Assembly: GCF_004834005.1 (NCBI RefSeq)
Contig: NZ_STFF01000001.1
Coordinates: 1,611,347 to 1,675,346 of the forward strand
DNA: 64,000 nt
Origin: Niastella caeni
GTDB taxonomy: Bacteria > Bacteroidota > Bacteroidia > Chitinophagales > Chitinophagaceae
Reading direction: 5' to 3'
Shown here: piece by piece, positions 17,174 to 26,041 of the stretch
How the letters are laid out: the number at the start of each line of letters is the position of its first letter
Numbering within the stretch: position 1 is the stretch's first letter
Program-made: the position numbers and the translations under genes
The notes under the pieces: generated by a model
What the model was told of the DNA's origin: nothing
Databases searched by the model: none
Seen by the model: only the letters and a program-made list of their open reading frames with translations

Positions 17174-17773
17174 TTACAACATCTCAGGAAAAAAATGAAT
17201 TTTCCTTTCTTCCCACTCACTTCTGATAATACTATAATAGATAGAATCCCTTCGCCGGCCGTCATGCATCAGCATATGGCTGCGAAAAACGCCTTCGGGC
17301 TTCATTCCCACTTTTAACAGGGCGGCTTTGGCGCGTTCGTTCAAATTATCGGTTTTTATTTCAACCCGTTCCATTTTCATCACTTCAAAGGCAAAGGAAA
17401 GTAACGCGAATTTTGCCTGCCGGTTTATGCCGGTTCCAATAAACGAAGTACCGAGCCAGGTACTCCCAATTTCAAGGCGTTTATCATAAAAAGAAATGTT
17501 GAGGTAACTGGTGCTGCCACAAACTTCATTCGAATGTTTATCTATAACGGTAAATGGCATACACAATTCCGATTCTCTACCCTTGAACAATTGTTCCATC
17601 CAGTTTTTTAATTCCTGCTCGTTGCTCAGGTCTTTTGTAAAGTATTTCCAGATTTCCTTGTCTTTGGTCAGGGGTAAAAACACCTCATAGTCCTGGGGGG
17701 TTACCAACCGTAACAACACCCGCTGCGTTTCCAGCGTAAATGTATCGGGGAAGAATTTTTGATATTCAGTCAT
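17174..17773 (-). CDS. GNAT-family N-acetyltransferase (RimJ/RimL type)
   Basis: A 199-aa acetyl-CoA-dependent acetyltransferase. The N-terminal LETQRVLLRLVTPQDYEVFLPLT is typical of RimJ/RimL-like members. LEIGSTWLGTSFIGTGINRQAKFALLSFAFE has the acetyl-CoA loop in a degenerate form (GTGINRQAK), and VEIKTDNLNERAKAALLKVGMKPEG is the conserved C-terminal core. The substrate could be a protein N-terminus or a small amine. Its stop is two bases from that of rnhB (convergent). Confidence 0.85.
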   Translation of the reverse strand: MTEYQKFFPDTFTLETQRVLLRLVTPQDYEVFLPLTKDKEIWKYFTKDLSNEQELKNWMEQLFKGRESELCMPFTVIDKHSNEVCGSTSYLNISFYDKRLEIGSTWLGTSFIGTGINRQAKFALLSFAFEVMKMERVEIKTDNLNERAKAALLKVGMKPEGVFRSHMLMHDGRRRDSIYYSIIRSEWEERKIHFFPEML

Positions 17774-17878
17774 AGTATTGTTAACGTGCTTTTTCTTAAA
17801 TTAAAGCTTGGGTAGTTTTAGAAACCTCCTACTTCTTACTTCAGTCTTTATTACAACTTAAGATTATCACGAATCATT

Positions 17879-18508
17879 TCATATTTCATGCCGTTGAGCT
17901 ACTCCATCCCACTCACCTGCTCCCTGGCGAATTAAGACCGGTTCATCGCCGGTACAATCAATAACAGTGGAAGGTACCATTCCACCTATGCCGCCATCTG
18001 CCACCACATCAACCAGTTTGTTAAAATTATCGTGCATCAGTTCGGGATCGGTAAACTCTTCTACCATCGTACCTGGCAAGGTAGTACTCAAAATGGGATG
18101 TCCTAATTCTTTAACAATAGTACGGGCTATCAGATTGTCGGGAACGCGCAATCCTATTGTATTCTTTTTACTCTGCAATATTTTCGGCACGTCCTTGCTG
18201 GCTGGTAATATGAAGGTATACGGTCCCGGCAAATAATGTTTTAACATTCGATATAATGGGGTACTGATACTTTTTGTATAACGGCTCAAATCACTCAAAT
18301 CGTAACACACAAACGAAAGTTGCGCCTTTTGCGGATCGATATTTTTAATGCGACAAATGCGCTCAATGGCTTTATGCTGAAAAATATCACAACCCAACCC
18401 ATAGATGGTATCAGTAGGATAAATAATTATTCCGCCTTTTGATAAAACATTTACAATGGTTGAAATGTTTCGCTGTTGTGGATTTTCTGGGTGAAGGTGT
18501 AACAACAT
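17879..18508 (-). CDS. Sua5/YciO/YrdC threonylcarbamoyl-AMP synthase family
   Basis: A 209-aa YrdC-domain protein. TsaC/Sua5 enzymes make threonylcarbamoyl-AMP for the t6A modification of tRNA. The core is seen in GGIIIYPTDTIYGLGCDIF, KAIERICRIKN, SFVCYDLSDLSRYT and LPGPYTFIL, followed by TIGLRVPDN and PSTVIDCT. The form fits the YciO subgroup as well as TsaC, so the exact role is uncertain. No C-terminal Sua5 domain is present. Confidence 0.85.
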   Translation of the reverse strand: MLLHLHPENPQQRNISTIVNVLSKGGIIIYPTDTIYGLGCDIFQHKAIERICRIKNIDPQKAQLSFVCYDLSDLSRYTKSISTPLYRMLKHYLPGPYTFILPASKDVPKILQSKKNTIGLRVPDNLIARTIVKELGHPILSTTLPGTMVEEFTDPELMHDNFNKLVDVVADGGIGGMVPSTVIDCTGDEPVLIRQGAGEWDGVAQRHEI

Positions 18509-18674
18509 AACGGCAAATTATAGTTTTTAATTAAAGGCACATAACGATAATGGCAAAATATGCGCCCCGCTTACACATTCTATTATTTATTTAAATGTTA
18601 AAGCCGTTTATGTATTCGGTACTACTTTATGAAGTGAACATGATTTTAATATTAAATTTGCGCAAACTTATTTC

Positions 18675-19562
18675 ATGCAATTACAACCTGTTGACCGCGT
18701 TGATACCATCGACGCAGAAAATTTTCAGCAGCGTTACTATCTGCCATTGAAACCAGTTGTTATTAAGAACCTGGCCAATGATTGGCCTGCATTTACGAAG
18801 TGGAACTGGGCATACTTTAAAGAAATTGTAGGTAGTAAAAGAGTAGGATTGTACAACAACGTTAAAAGCGACGCCTTCACGCCCATTAACACCGCTGACG
18901 ATTACAAGACCTTTGGCGAGTATGTTGATATGATCAGCCAGGGACCGGCAGCATGGCGCATATTCCTCTTCAATATTTTTGATCATGCTCCCCAACTAAC
19001 CCAGGATTTTACCTGGCCCGATCATTTGATGAAAGGCTTTGTAAAAAAATATCCCATGCTGTTTGTGGGTGGCGCTACCAGCATAACCCACATGCATTTC
19101 GACATTGACATGTCGCACATTCTGCATACCCAGTTTGCAGGGCGCAAGAGAGTACTGTTGTTCCCTTTCACCGAGCAGCATAAGTTATACCGCAAACCTT
19201 TTGAGGTATTGAGCCTGGCCGATTTTTCGAACTACAATCAAAATGGCCGTCCCGATTATACCCAGTTCCCGGCATTGAAACTGGCACGGGGTTATGAAGT
19301 GGTGCTAGAACATGGCGAAACCCTCTTTATGCCGGCGGGTTACTGGCATCACATGGAATACCTGGATAGTGGTTTTGCTATGAGTTTGAGAGCTTTACAA
19401 GCCTCCATCAGTGGCAAGCTCAAAGGAGCCTGGAACCTGTTTGGCATGCGCAATATTGATACACTAATGAAGAAAACAGCTCCTAAATGGTGGTATGCGT
19501 ATAAAAAGACCAGCCTTTTAAAGGCGGCGGAAAAAGAATTGGAAGCTGCAGACTTTAGATAG
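18675..19562 (+). CDS. Cupin-like (JmjC-type) protein
   Basis: A 295-aa protein of the cupin_8 group, which includes Fe(II)/2-oxoglutarate hydroxylases. KPVVIKNLANDWPAFTKWNWAY at the N-terminus is a typical opening. THMHFDID gives the HxD metal pair (H141, D143), and FMPAGYWHHMEY gives the distal His (H225 or H226). It is therefore probably an active oxygenase on a protein or small molecule not identifiable here. A 600-base gap follows, ending in a plus-strand terminator. Confidence 0.85.
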   Translation: MQLQPVDRVDTIDAENFQQRYYLPLKPVVIKNLANDWPAFTKWNWAYFKEIVGSKRVGLYNNVKSDAFTPINTADDYKTFGEYVDMISQGPAAWRIFLFNIFDHAPQLTQDFTWPDHLMKGFVKKYPMLFVGGATSITHMHFDIDMSHILHTQFAGRKRVLLFPFTEQHKLYRKPFEVLSLADFSNYNQNGRPDYTQFPALKLARGYEVVLEHGETLFMPAGYWHHMEYLDSGFAMSLRALQASISGKLKGAWNLFGMRNIDTLMKKTAPKWWYAYKKTSLLKAAEKELEAADFR

Positions 19563-20172
19563 AATGACAGACTATTTAATTACCATTTGATTTAACTTAA
19601 GAAATGAGGGATAGTGGGAATACATTAAAAAATTTTAAGAAAAATATTGATTTTTAACAAAACTGTCTTTATTTTTACCGGGCTATGTGCTGAATTAACA
19701 TTCTCACCGGCAAAGCACACTGATTCTAATCCAATCTCCCGTTATTCCAAACATCCAATTTCCGTTAACCCTCCAATTTCCCTTTAAAAATAAAACTTGT
19801 TATTCAGTACGGATATTCATTTGTTCGTACTATAAATTGTCCGCCACCCTTTTTAATTATAATTATCTCTGTTTACCGTGCTGCTGACCATTTGTGTTTA
19901 GAAACTGCAAAATAAAAGATTGTACCAGTAACTGAAACTAACTGCTCTTACTCCTGTATCAGCAGCCAATTTTAAATTTACTAATCGTATCGCCTGGAAG
20001 GGGGTTAATCCCTGTTATGCAAATGACATTTCAGTCAGCATGCATTGATGTATCGCCTTCTTACATTATAGCCAGTCTGTCCATCATCCATTGAACCCCA
20101 TTTCAATAAGACTATTACATAACAACTTATAGCTTAACTTCTTTCTTTTTGTGGTTTCAGAGGTAAGCACAG
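19563..20172 (+). other. Long intergenic region ending in a plus-strand terminator
   Basis: 610 bases with no convincing gene. The only plus-strand mini-ORFs are 17 codons (near 19605) and 25 codons (20017-20094). Because a good intrinsic terminator on the plus strand closes the region at 20173-20204, it is transcribed either as a long 3' tail of the cupin gene or as a small RNA. Confidence 0.4.
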
Positions 20173-20204
20173 GCCGGCGATATCCATCGCTGGCATCTTT
20201 TTTA
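20173..20204 (+). terminator. Plus-strand intrinsic terminator
   Basis: GCCGGCGAT and ATCGCTGGC form a 9-bp stem (one G-T pair) with loop ATCC, followed by ATCTTTTTT. No annotated plus-strand gene ends within 600 bases upstream. Confidence 0.75.
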
Positions 20205-20231
20205 TATACCCCCTTGTAATTGCAGGAAAAT

Positions 20232-20265
20232 AAAAAAAGACCCCGATCTATTATCGAGGTCTCTT
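20232..20265 (-). terminator. Intrinsic terminator of the oxidoreductase beta gene
   Basis: On the minus strand GACCTCGAT, a 5-base loop and ATCGGGGTC are followed by a run of seven T. It lies about 95 bases after the stop of the korB-type gene. Confidence 0.8.
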
Positions 20266-20358
20266 GTAGTTATGTTGAACAAAGCATTACAAATACTGAA
20301 TTGAATTCCTGCTTCGGTTATATGCCAACGTACTAAGGTGTTTAGGTATTTCTGTTCC

Positions 20359-21384
20359 TTAAGCAATGCTCCAGGTTTCTTTACCACGTAACAGTTTATC
20401 GAGGTTGCCTTTGCCTTTAGCCATTACATCATCAATTTGCATTTGCATTACATCTTCATAGCAAGCCCGGTCTGTTTCATAAAACACCCCAAACGGACGT
20501 GGCAAATGATCCTCAGCCCGCGGATCATCGAACATGCGTACGAGAATTTGCGCTTTATAAAAATCCCTTTCATCATGCACCCACAGATCATCGGTTGAAG
20601 CGCCATTAGCCAGGTCTACGACAACTGGTTTGAATCCTTCTAACTTAATGCCTTTATCCTTGTTGGCGCCAAAAACAAGCGGCTTACCATGCTCCAGGAA
20701 CAATGTGTTATCGAGCTTGCTTGATTTCTCGGTAAAGATCTCAAATGCGCCATCGTTAAAGATGTTACAGTTTTGATAGATCTCCAGGAAAGAAGCGCCC
20801 TTGTGTTTATGACTTCTGATCAATGCTTCCTGCAAATGCTTCGGATCACGGTCCATGGTACGGGCAATAAATGTAGCATCGGCGCCCATAGCTAATGCCA
20901 GTGGGTTGAATGGATGATCGATACTGCCGTAGGGTGTTGACTTGGTTACTTTGTTTTCTTCTGAGGTAGGTGAATACTGGCCTTTTGTTAACCCATAGAT
21001 CTGGTTATTGAAAAGCATAATGTTCACGTCAAAATTACGGCGAAGCAAATGGATGGTATGGTTACCGCCAATGCTCAATGAATCTCCATCGCCTGTAACG
21101 ATCCATACGCTCAATTCAGGTCTGGCAGCTTTCAATCCGCTGGCAATGGCTGTAGCCCGGCCATGAATTGAGTGCATACCATAGGTGTTCATATAATAAG
21201 GGAAGCGGCTGCTGCAGCCGATACCGGAAATGATAACAATGTTTTCCTTAGGAATTCCCAGGCCCGGCATAATCTTTTGCACTTGCGCCAAAATGGAATA
21301 GTCGCCGCAACCGGGGCACCACCGTACCTCCTGGTCTGTGGCAAAATCTTTTGGCGTCAGGGGTGGAGCTGTAATTTCACTCAT
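20359..21384 (-). CDS. korB: 2-oxoacid:ferredoxin oxidoreductase beta subunit
   Basis: A 341-aa thiamine-diphosphate subunit that oxidatively decarboxylates a 2-oxoacid (2-oxoglutarate is most likely) to an acyl-CoA while reducing ferredoxin. VRWCPGCGDYSILAQ and GIGCSSRFPYYMNTYG hold the conserved cysteines. WIVTGDGDSLSIGGNH is the thiamine-Mg site, and MLFNNQIYGLTKGQYSPTS is the family motif. The alpha/gamma subunit, normally the next gene upstream, is absent here: the next gene is a divergent peptidase. The partner must lie elsewhere. Confidence 0.88.
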   Translation of the reverse strand: MSEITAPPLTPKDFATDQEVRWCPGCGDYSILAQVQKIMPGLGIPKENIVIISGIGCSSRFPYYMNTYGMHSIHGRATAIASGLKAARPELSVWIVTGDGDSLSIGGNHTIHLLRRNFDVNIMLFNNQIYGLTKGQYSPTSEENKVTKSTPYGSIDHPFNPLALAMGADATFIARTMDRDPKHLQEALIRSHKHKGASFLEIYQNCNIFNDGAFEIFTEKSSKLDNTLFLEHGKPLVFGANKDKGIKLEGFKPVVVDLANGASTDDLWVHDERDFYKAQILVRMFDDPRAEDHLPRPFGVFYETDRACYEDVMQMQIDDVMAKGKGNLDKLLRGKETWSIA

Positions 21385-21549
21385 AGTTATAGAATTATTA
21401 CAAAATTATCGGAATAACCAACAAGGAACAAGGAATATTGATAGCTGAAATTGTTAATATGTAAAGCAGGTTACCGCTGATCATTCCCTATTCAATTTAA
21501 GGATAAAAATGTTACTGAATTCGTACTTTCATCGGCTAAAATCAGTCGC

Positions 21550-23703
21550 ATGAAAAGGCTTATAGTTTGTATTTGTCTGTACATAAGTTTCAGTGCATCA
21601 GGGCAAAACAAACAACCTGTTACCGTTACAGATATGCTTAAAATCAAATCCATCGGAAATTTGACCCTTTCGCCCGATGGCAGTAAAGCTGCATTTACAG
21701 TAACTGCTATTGAAAGTGATGGAGAAAGCAAATTGGACTATAAGTATGTGACCCAGATATGGATGGTATTAACGGATGGAAGCTCAACGCCCCGGCAATT
21801 AACCACCACCCGGGAAAACGCTTCGCAACCCGCCTGGAGCCCCGACGGCAGACAATTGGCGTTTGTAAGGGCAGCGGATGGAAAATCACAAATATTCCTG
21901 CTTTCACTCGATGGCGGCGAGGCCGTTCAGTTAACGAAGTTTAAATATGGCGCCAGTGCGCCCAAATGGAGCCCCGATGGAAAACAGATACTGTTTGCCG
22001 CCGGCATTTCCCTCGCCGATCTTTTAAAAGATTCCCTCTTAAATCCCGATAAAAAATTACCCGACTGGCCATTTGAAAAACCAGGCTTTGAAAAGAATGA
22101 ACAATTAAAACCTGCTACGGTCAAAATGAACCCCGATGGTACGCTGGAAGAAGTAAGAGCTTACCTCGACAACAACGTCATTGATAAAAAAGCAAGGGTA
22201 ATTAATAAGCTCAATTTTCAGGACGAACTCAACATCAATAGCGACCTCAGCTTTAATCATTTCTTTTTAACCGACGTACAGCCCGGTGCTGTTCCCACAC
22301 CTGTCACCCACGGGTTTTATTCATTTGCTACTGCCGAATTTACCCGGGATGGAAAACAACTAATATTATCAGGCGATGTAGATTCCCTGCAACATCCCAA
22401 CAGGTCGCAGGAGAGCGAAATATTTATAGCGAATGCCGATGGAAGTCAATTACGCAAATTATTGGGTGAAGACCAAAAAGTATATTTTTCTCCCAGGGTA
22501 TCCCCTTCCGGTAAATGGCTGGCGTTTCAGTTGTCTGAAACATCGTTTGTAAGAGTTCCCCAACTGGCAATAATGCCGTTATCTGGTTCGGCAAAAGATA
22601 TGATCCTGATCCCATTCGATCGTGCAAAAGGCAATCTCACATGGAGCAGCGATGAAAAATACCTGTACTTCACGGCGCAAAGCAATGGTGGCGCCCCTAT
22701 TTACCAGGTAAATGTAAAAACCAAACAGGTTGAACAGTTAAGCGACTATAATGCTGGCATCAACAGTCTTGATGTTCTAAATAATAAAATGGTATTTGTA
22801 AAAACCGAAATTGCCAGTCCATTTGAACTATACCTGGCCGATGCCAATGCGAAAAACGCCCGCCGCATCAGTTCCTTCAATTATAATTGGATTCAGCAGA
22901 AACAATTATCAATTCCCGAAAAGAAAACGTTTACCAATGACAAAGGATTGACCGTAGAATATTGGGTAATGAAACCAGCCAATTATGAGCCCGGTAAAAA
23001 ATATCCTTTACTGCTGGAAATTCATGGTGGGCCTATGGCCATGTGGGGCCCTGGCGAAAGCAGCATGTGGCACGAATTTCAGTTCTTTTGCAACAAAGGA
23101 TATGGTGTAGTATACTGCAATCCACGTGGTAGCGGCGGATATGGTGAAACCTTTATGCGGGCAAATATAAATGATTGGGGCAAGGGGCCTACCAGCGATG
23201 TATTAACCGCATTAAACAAAACCGTTGCAGAAGGCTGGGCCGATACAGCTAAGCTAATGGTTACCGGCGGATCTTATGCCGGTTACCTGGTAGCCTGGAT
23301 CATAGCTCATGATCATCGGTTTAAGGCCGCCTGCTCACAACGTGGCGTATACGATCTGAGCACTTTTTTTGGCGAAGGCAATGCCTGGCGACTGGTGCCT
23401 GATTACTTTGGAGGCTATCCATGGGAAGCGGCTGCCAAAGCCAATTTGTTACGTGAATCCCCGATTACCTATGTACAGAACATTACCACGCCTTATATAA
23501 TCTTTCATGGTGATAACGACCGGCGGACCGGCTTTGTTGAAAGCGAGATGCTGTACCGCAGTTTGAAAGTTTTAGGCCGTCCCGTTGAATATGTACGACA
23601 TCCCAATGCTACGCATGAAATTACCCGTAGTGGCGATAACCGGCAACGTTTAGACCAGATGCTTCGCACCTGGGAATTTTTCGAACGCTGGATCAATCAA
23701 TAA
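21550..23703 (+). CDS. S9-family prolyl oligopeptidase
   Basis: A 717-aa exported serine peptidase with a signal peptide at 1-19 (SFSASGQ). An N-terminal beta-propeller of repeated SPDGxxxAF/W blades (for example LSPDGSKAAF, WSPDGRQLAF, WSPDGKQILFA) leads to an alpha/beta hydrolase domain from about residue 455. Catalytic residues are the Ser in TGGSYAGY, the Asp in FHGDNDRR and the His in PNATHEITR. The nucleophile motif is GGSYAGY rather than the common GGSYGGY. It should remove or cleave short peptides in the periplasm. Confidence 0.88.
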   Translation: MKRLIVCICLYISFSASGQNKQPVTVTDMLKIKSIGNLTLSPDGSKAAFTVTAIESDGESKLDYKYVTQIWMVLTDGSSTPRQLTTTRENASQPAWSPDGRQLAFVRAADGKSQIFLLSLDGGEAVQLTKFKYGASAPKWSPDGKQILFAAGISLADLLKDSLLNPDKKLPDWPFEKPGFEKNEQLKPATVKMNPDGTLEEVRAYLDNNVIDKKARVINKLNFQDELNINSDLSFNHFFLTDVQPGAVPTPVTHGFYSFATAEFTRDGKQLILSGDVDSLQHPNRSQESEIFIANADGSQLRKLLGEDQKVYFSPRVSPSGKWLAFQLSETSFVRVPQLAIMPLSGSAKDMILIPFDRAKGNLTWSSDEKYLYFTAQSNGGAPIYQVNVKTKQVEQLSDYNAGINSLDVLNNKMVFVKTEIASPFELYLADANAKNARRISSFNYNWIQQKQLSIPEKKTFTNDKGLTVEYWVMKPANYEPGKKYPLLLEIHGGPMAMWGPGESSMWHEFQFFCNKGYGVVYCNPRGSGGYGETFMRANINDWGKGPTSDVLTALNKTVAEGWADTAKLMVTGGSYAGYLVAWIIAHDHRFKAACSQRGVYDLSTFFGEGNAWRLVPDYFGGYPWEAAAKANLLRESPITYVQNITTPYIIFHGDNDRRTGFVESEMLYRSLKVLGRPVEYVRHPNATHEITRSGDNRQRLDQMLRTWEFFERWINQ

Positions 23704-23777
23704 ATTATTTCTTACCTATGCATTTTCAGCGCAATGATTATATTACAGTTCATTGCTTCTTATAAATCTATTTTATA

Positions 23778-25271
23778 GTGAATAATAAGTTATTGCAGTA
23801 TGGGTTACCGGTACTAATATTACTGGTAATTTTTTATCCCTTGTTTCATGCCAACTATGTTTATCTCGACGATATACACCAACTGTGGTATAATGAAAAA
23901 GGCGCTACGTACAATATCTGGCTCATTCATGGCCGGTTTTTAGCGGGCCACTTAATGGAAAAAGCATTTACTTCAATAAATACGATAGATGCAGTAAAAT
24001 CGTACAGGATCCTATCCGTAATAGGATGGGCGCTGGCTATTTGCGTTTATGTTAAAGTAGCTACCCAATGGGTACGTTACAAATTGATGGATAGCCGGAT
24101 GGTTTTGCTAAGCGCCGTTTACATTGCATGCAGCCTTTCGGTTGCCATTGCGAATGGCTGGGGTGGAACCTGTTTTGAAATTTTTATGACGTTTACGGCA
24201 GGACTTTTAGGCGGGCACCTGTTATATACACAATTGAAAAAACATAATCGTTACCGGGCCATACCAATACCCATGCAATTGCTGATACTGGCTTTAGGTG
24301 TTACTGCTTTGTTCACTTACCAGATTGGTATTGGCCTGTTTTTGATCCCCTTCTTCCTGCATTTCAATAGCAGAAAATTTGAAAAACCCGACCACATTAT
24401 TATAACCGGTGTTATTGCCATGCTGGTTATTACGCTGGTATACTACCTGTTATTTAAATTACTATTAAATACGCAAGGAGAGGAAGAAGGTCATCGGGCA
24501 AGTTTGAACCTAAACATTCTTAGTAAAATTTCGTTTTTCTTTGGTGTGCCTACTGCACAGGCATTCAGCTTTAATTTCCTTTTTAATTTACATAGCATTA
24601 TTTCGCAGGCATTTTACATAATTGCTATTGCCGTATGGGTTGTTTATTCATTCGCTACCCAACGTGATAAACCGGTTATTAATAAGATCATTTACCTGGC
24701 AGGCAGTTTCGCTCTGTTGATGTTAATCTATCTGCCGGTGATGGTAACCATCGAAAATTACTCTTCCTACCGTTCTATGCTGGCATTAAACCTGGCGGTG
24801 TTTTTAATGTTTACTAATATGATCCTAGAATGGATCAAAAATGTTAGCAGGAAGAATTATTTTGCAGTTGCGGCGATGATTGTATTTGCAGGAGTAGGCT
24901 TTTACAATTTCCGTTACAACTTCTTAAAGCCAATATTAAAGGAATACCAGGCGGTGAGGGCTTATGTAGAGAAGAACTATAAACCCGGAATTACTAAAGT
25001 GAATTTTTTGCGGCCGCCTGAAGGTCTTTTTTACAAACAATTTCATGTGCGCTATTACCGCGACGAATTTGGTCTTCCTTCAACACATAAAGACTGGGTT
25101 CCGGAAAATTTGGTAAAGCAAATTATTTATGAAATGACCCACGATAAAAACATTGCCCGGAAAATTGAAGTGGTACAGTTCGCCGAAGCAGAACCTTTTA
25201 AACAACAGGTTGCCTTGAAAGAAGCTAATACCCTATCAATTGATGTGGAAGCGATTTTCAACAGCAATTAA
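23778..25271 (+). CDS. GtrII-like membrane glucosyltransferase
   Basis: A 497-aa polytopic membrane protein (about eleven helices) that resembles the GtrII/GT-C glucosyltransferase-like family. The first periplasmic loop has YVYLDDIHQLWY with the acidic DD pair typical of GT-C enzymes using a polyprenyl-sugar donor. It has a hydrophilic C-terminal part of about 90 residues with LRPPEGLFYKQFHVRYYRDEFG. Translation starts at GTG (23778). It might decorate a surface glycan; no cognate gtrA/gtrB genes lie beside it. Confidence 0.65.
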   Translation: MNNKLLQYGLPVLILLVIFYPLFHANYVYLDDIHQLWYNEKGATYNIWLIHGRFLAGHLMEKAFTSINTIDAVKSYRILSVIGWALAICVYVKVATQWVRYKLMDSRMVLLSAVYIACSLSVAIANGWGGTCFEIFMTFTAGLLGGHLLYTQLKKHNRYRAIPIPMQLLILALGVTALFTYQIGIGLFLIPFFLHFNSRKFEKPDHIIITGVIAMLVITLVYYLLFKLLLNTQGEEEGHRASLNLNILSKISFFFGVPTAQAFSFNFLFNLHSIISQAFYIIAIAVWVVYSFATQRDKPVINKIIYLAGSFALLMLIYLPVMVTIENYSSYRSMLALNLAVFLMFTNMILEWIKNVSRKNYFAVAAMIVFAGVGFYNFRYNFLKPILKEYQAVRAYVEKNYKPGITKVNFLRPPEGLFYKQFHVRYYRDEFGLPSTHKDWVPENLVKQIIYEMTHDKNIARKIEVVQFAEAEPFKQQVALKEANTLSIDVEAIFNSN

Positions 25272-25276
25272 AAATA

Positions 25277-25307
25277 CCCGTGCCACGGTTTAGAACCGTG
25301 GCACGGG
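25277..25307. terminator. Perfect 14-bp bidirectional terminator
   Basis: CCCGTGCCACGGTT and its exact complement around loop TAG, lying between convergent genes. The flanks are A/T-rich rather than strong T-runs, so termination relies on the very stable stem. Confidence 0.8.
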
Positions 25308-25322
25308 TTAATAAAAAATGAA

Positions 25323-25886
25323 TTATTTAAGTTTAATGGAAACGCCTATCTGACCTACTCTATTAAAAAAATCCCGGTTGTCGCCTTTGGTAATATCGGC
25401 AAGTCCTATATTGTACCGGCCATAAAAGCCCAACATACTGGTAACTTGAATACCAGCGCCAAAAGCAATACCGGCATCTACTTTTTTATAGTCCTCATCA
25501 ACTTCCAGTTTATCTTCATCATCTTTAACATTTGCCGATAATAAGAATCCTAATTGCGGGCCAAATTCTAAATAAAATTGCTTCACCGGATGAAACTGGA
25601 ACATTACAGGGATCTGAATATAACTCAGTGCCAACGTATACTCATTATTCAGAAATACGTATTGCTGTCCCTGACCTGAATAGAGTATCTCAGGTTGTAT
25701 ACTCCACATGGGATTGAACCGGCTGTTCAAAAACAATCCAACATGGCCGCTTAACCGATTATCGCCATTGATACCTGAAACATCCGAAATGTTTAATCCG
25801 CCTTTGATACCAGGTGTAATCTTTTGCGCCTGGGTGCTACCTGCAACAATACAAAACAACATAAAGGCTAAAGCATACTTTTTCAT
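25323..25886 (-). CDS. Outer-membrane beta-barrel protein (PorT-like)
   Basis: A 187-aa exported protein with signal peptide MKKYALAFMLFCIVAGSTQAQ, followed by a small beta-barrel. The signature is ITPGIKGGLNISDVSG at the start of the mature protein and alternating strands such as LSYIQIPVMFQFHPVKQFYLEFGPQLGFLLSA, typical of the OMP_b-brl_2/PorT group. The C-terminal strand VGQIGVSIKLK ends with alternating hydrophobic residues for BAM recognition. Function not assignable. Confidence 0.82.
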   Translation of the reverse strand: MKKYALAFMLFCIVAGSTQAQKITPGIKGGLNISDVSGINGDNRLSGHVGLFLNSRFNPMWSIQPEILYSGQGQQYVFLNNEYTLALSYIQIPVMFQFHPVKQFYLEFGPQLGFLLSANVKDDEDKLEVDEDYKKVDAGIAFGAGIQVTSMLGFYGRYNIGLADITKGDNRDFFNRVGQIGVSIKLK

Positions 25887-26041
25887 GTTTGAAGGTGTTT
25901 GTTAACACCTCGGTTTCAAAGGCTATGCCAGTTTATAGGTAAGCTCTGCAAGGAAAGATAAACACTTGTGAAATTTAACTGCAAAAAGGTGGTAGTAAAT
26001 TAGCAGTCAGCAAAATATTTGCTGACTGCCAGTATATTAAA

